Below are positions 17,381 through 17,981 of a stretch of 17,981 nt of DNA, one piece after another. Positions within the stretch are counted from its first letter, which is position 1, and every line of letters begins with the position of its first letter. The DNA comes from Acephala macrosclerotiorum (lineage: Eukaryota; Ascomycota; Leotiomycetes; Helotiales; Mollisiaceae): the NCBI GenBank assembly GCA_014904845.1, contig MU119813.1:1-17981 (forward strand). The letters run 5' to 3'. A program made the position numbers and the translations under genes. The notes under the pieces were generated by a model that ran no database searches, had not been told where the DNA came from, and worked only from the letters and a program-made list of their open reading frames with translations.

Positions 17381-17981
17381 CCCTGCAGCTCTAGATCTGC
17401 CCTTATTAGTGTGCAATTATCCACCGAATTGATAGACCTAAGGCTGAAGTCGTTTAAAACGTTTGATTTGTCCGCCCCCCTTATCGGTCCAGATCGTTAC
17501 AACACTTATGGAGAGAAGGCTTTACTAGCATACTTTTCGCAGTACTTCGAAACGCTATTATATGGGTGCCTTAGAGAAAGTAGTAGGCTTTGCGTCGAGC
17601 TTCCAGAGGACGATCGACGAGTGGTAGCAGCCTTCGTACACTAGACTTCAAGTGGTGTGATTGACGCGGCTTCGAAAGAGATTTTTTAATAAGAATCTCA
17701 TTTCTATGAAAGGTTATGGACTGAGGTACTATGTAGGGGATCTGGAGAGATGTGATGGGTTAGTTGAAGAGCTTGCATGGTCGGTCGATCAGATATTGGC
17801 TGGGGTTGCGCTGGACGCAATCGTAATTGGGACGGGGGATATTAACATCTTCTGGGTAGCACCAGATTCTTTGATTCCTTTGAACCATCATGCTATGCGG
17901 GGAGAGGCATTCAGGTGTTTTTGTCTTCAGCCTGATGTTATATATCAACACTTGTGGCAGCATTCCTTTTTCTGGGTATAA
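17381..17981 (+). pseudogene. BTB/POZ-domain protein, disrupted
   Basis: The frame open from 17381 lacks an ATG and encodes a typical fungal BTB core: GPDRYNTYGEKALLAYFSQY, then FETLLYG, ESSRLCVELPEDDRR and VVAAFVH, ending at a TAG (17642-17644) exactly where fungal BTB domains have a conserved tryptophan (FxxWLYSG); the frame then continues TSSGVIDAASKEIF. A second shift is needed at a run of six T (17682-17687), after which another frame supplies YYVGDLERCDGLVEELA and a further 80 residues to a TAA at 17979-17981. Known: BTB domains mediate dimerisation and cullin-3 or transcription-factor interactions. Inferred: a decayed gene, since start, reading frame and a key Trp are all lost. Alternatively a small intron or a sequencing error at the T run explains part of this. 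The gene may extend beyond the window. Confidence 0.6.

Overview
The window looks like nuclear DNA of a filamentous ascomycete (Pezizomycotina-like). The genes have short introns of 60-73 nt with GTATGT/GTAAGT-type donors and CTAAY-like branch points. The promoter has a TATA box followed by a pyrimidine tract, and the protein families (Myb/SANT regulator, fungal kinase-like protein, BTB protein, Ric8-like GEF) are fungal. No bacterial operon structure, tRNA, rRNA or CRISPR array was seen. The species was not identified.

The window has two parts. Positions 1 to about 9,852 are an extreme AT desert with no credible gene. In four 240-nt samples I counted by hand (1-240, 3001-3240, 7501-7740, 8401-8640) there are 40 G/C bases in 960 (about 4%), and 36 of the 40 lie in CpG dinucleotides. 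This is what repeat-induced point mutation (RIP) would leave if it ran almost to completion on CpA, CpT and CpC of both strands while sparing CpG. The desert still holds traces of repeats: related blocks near 1.5-2.0 kb and 9.3-9.6 kb in the same orientation (possibly fossil LTRs), a CpG-dense patch with a 20-bp palindrome near 2.2 kb, and a 33-bp tandem array at 6.2-6.3 kb that seems younger than the mutation.

The desert ends within about ten bases near 9,850. A GC-rich promoter (TATA at 9940) starts there and probably drives a two-exon gene for a large, acidic, disordered nuclear protein with a C-terminal Myb/SANT domain (about 11,260-13,546). Its 5' leader is about 1.1-1.3 kb long and contains a C-to-T-diverged tandem duplication.

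From 13.8 kb on the DNA is accessory in character: a broken minus-strand remnant resembling the Ga exchange factor Ric8/synembryn and a second broken acidic reading frame; an intact 90-residue cysteine-containing protein; an intact three-exon protein-kinase-like gene whose last exon adds a transmembrane tail; and a broken BTB/POZ gene at the right edge. Stops in the broken genes are of the TGG-to-TAG or CAG-to-TAG kind that CpA-to-TpA mutation produces, so a mild form of the same process may have acted here. The genes show no obvious common pathway; the layout suggests a repeat-rich accessory or subtelomeric/pericentromeric border rather than a functional cluster.
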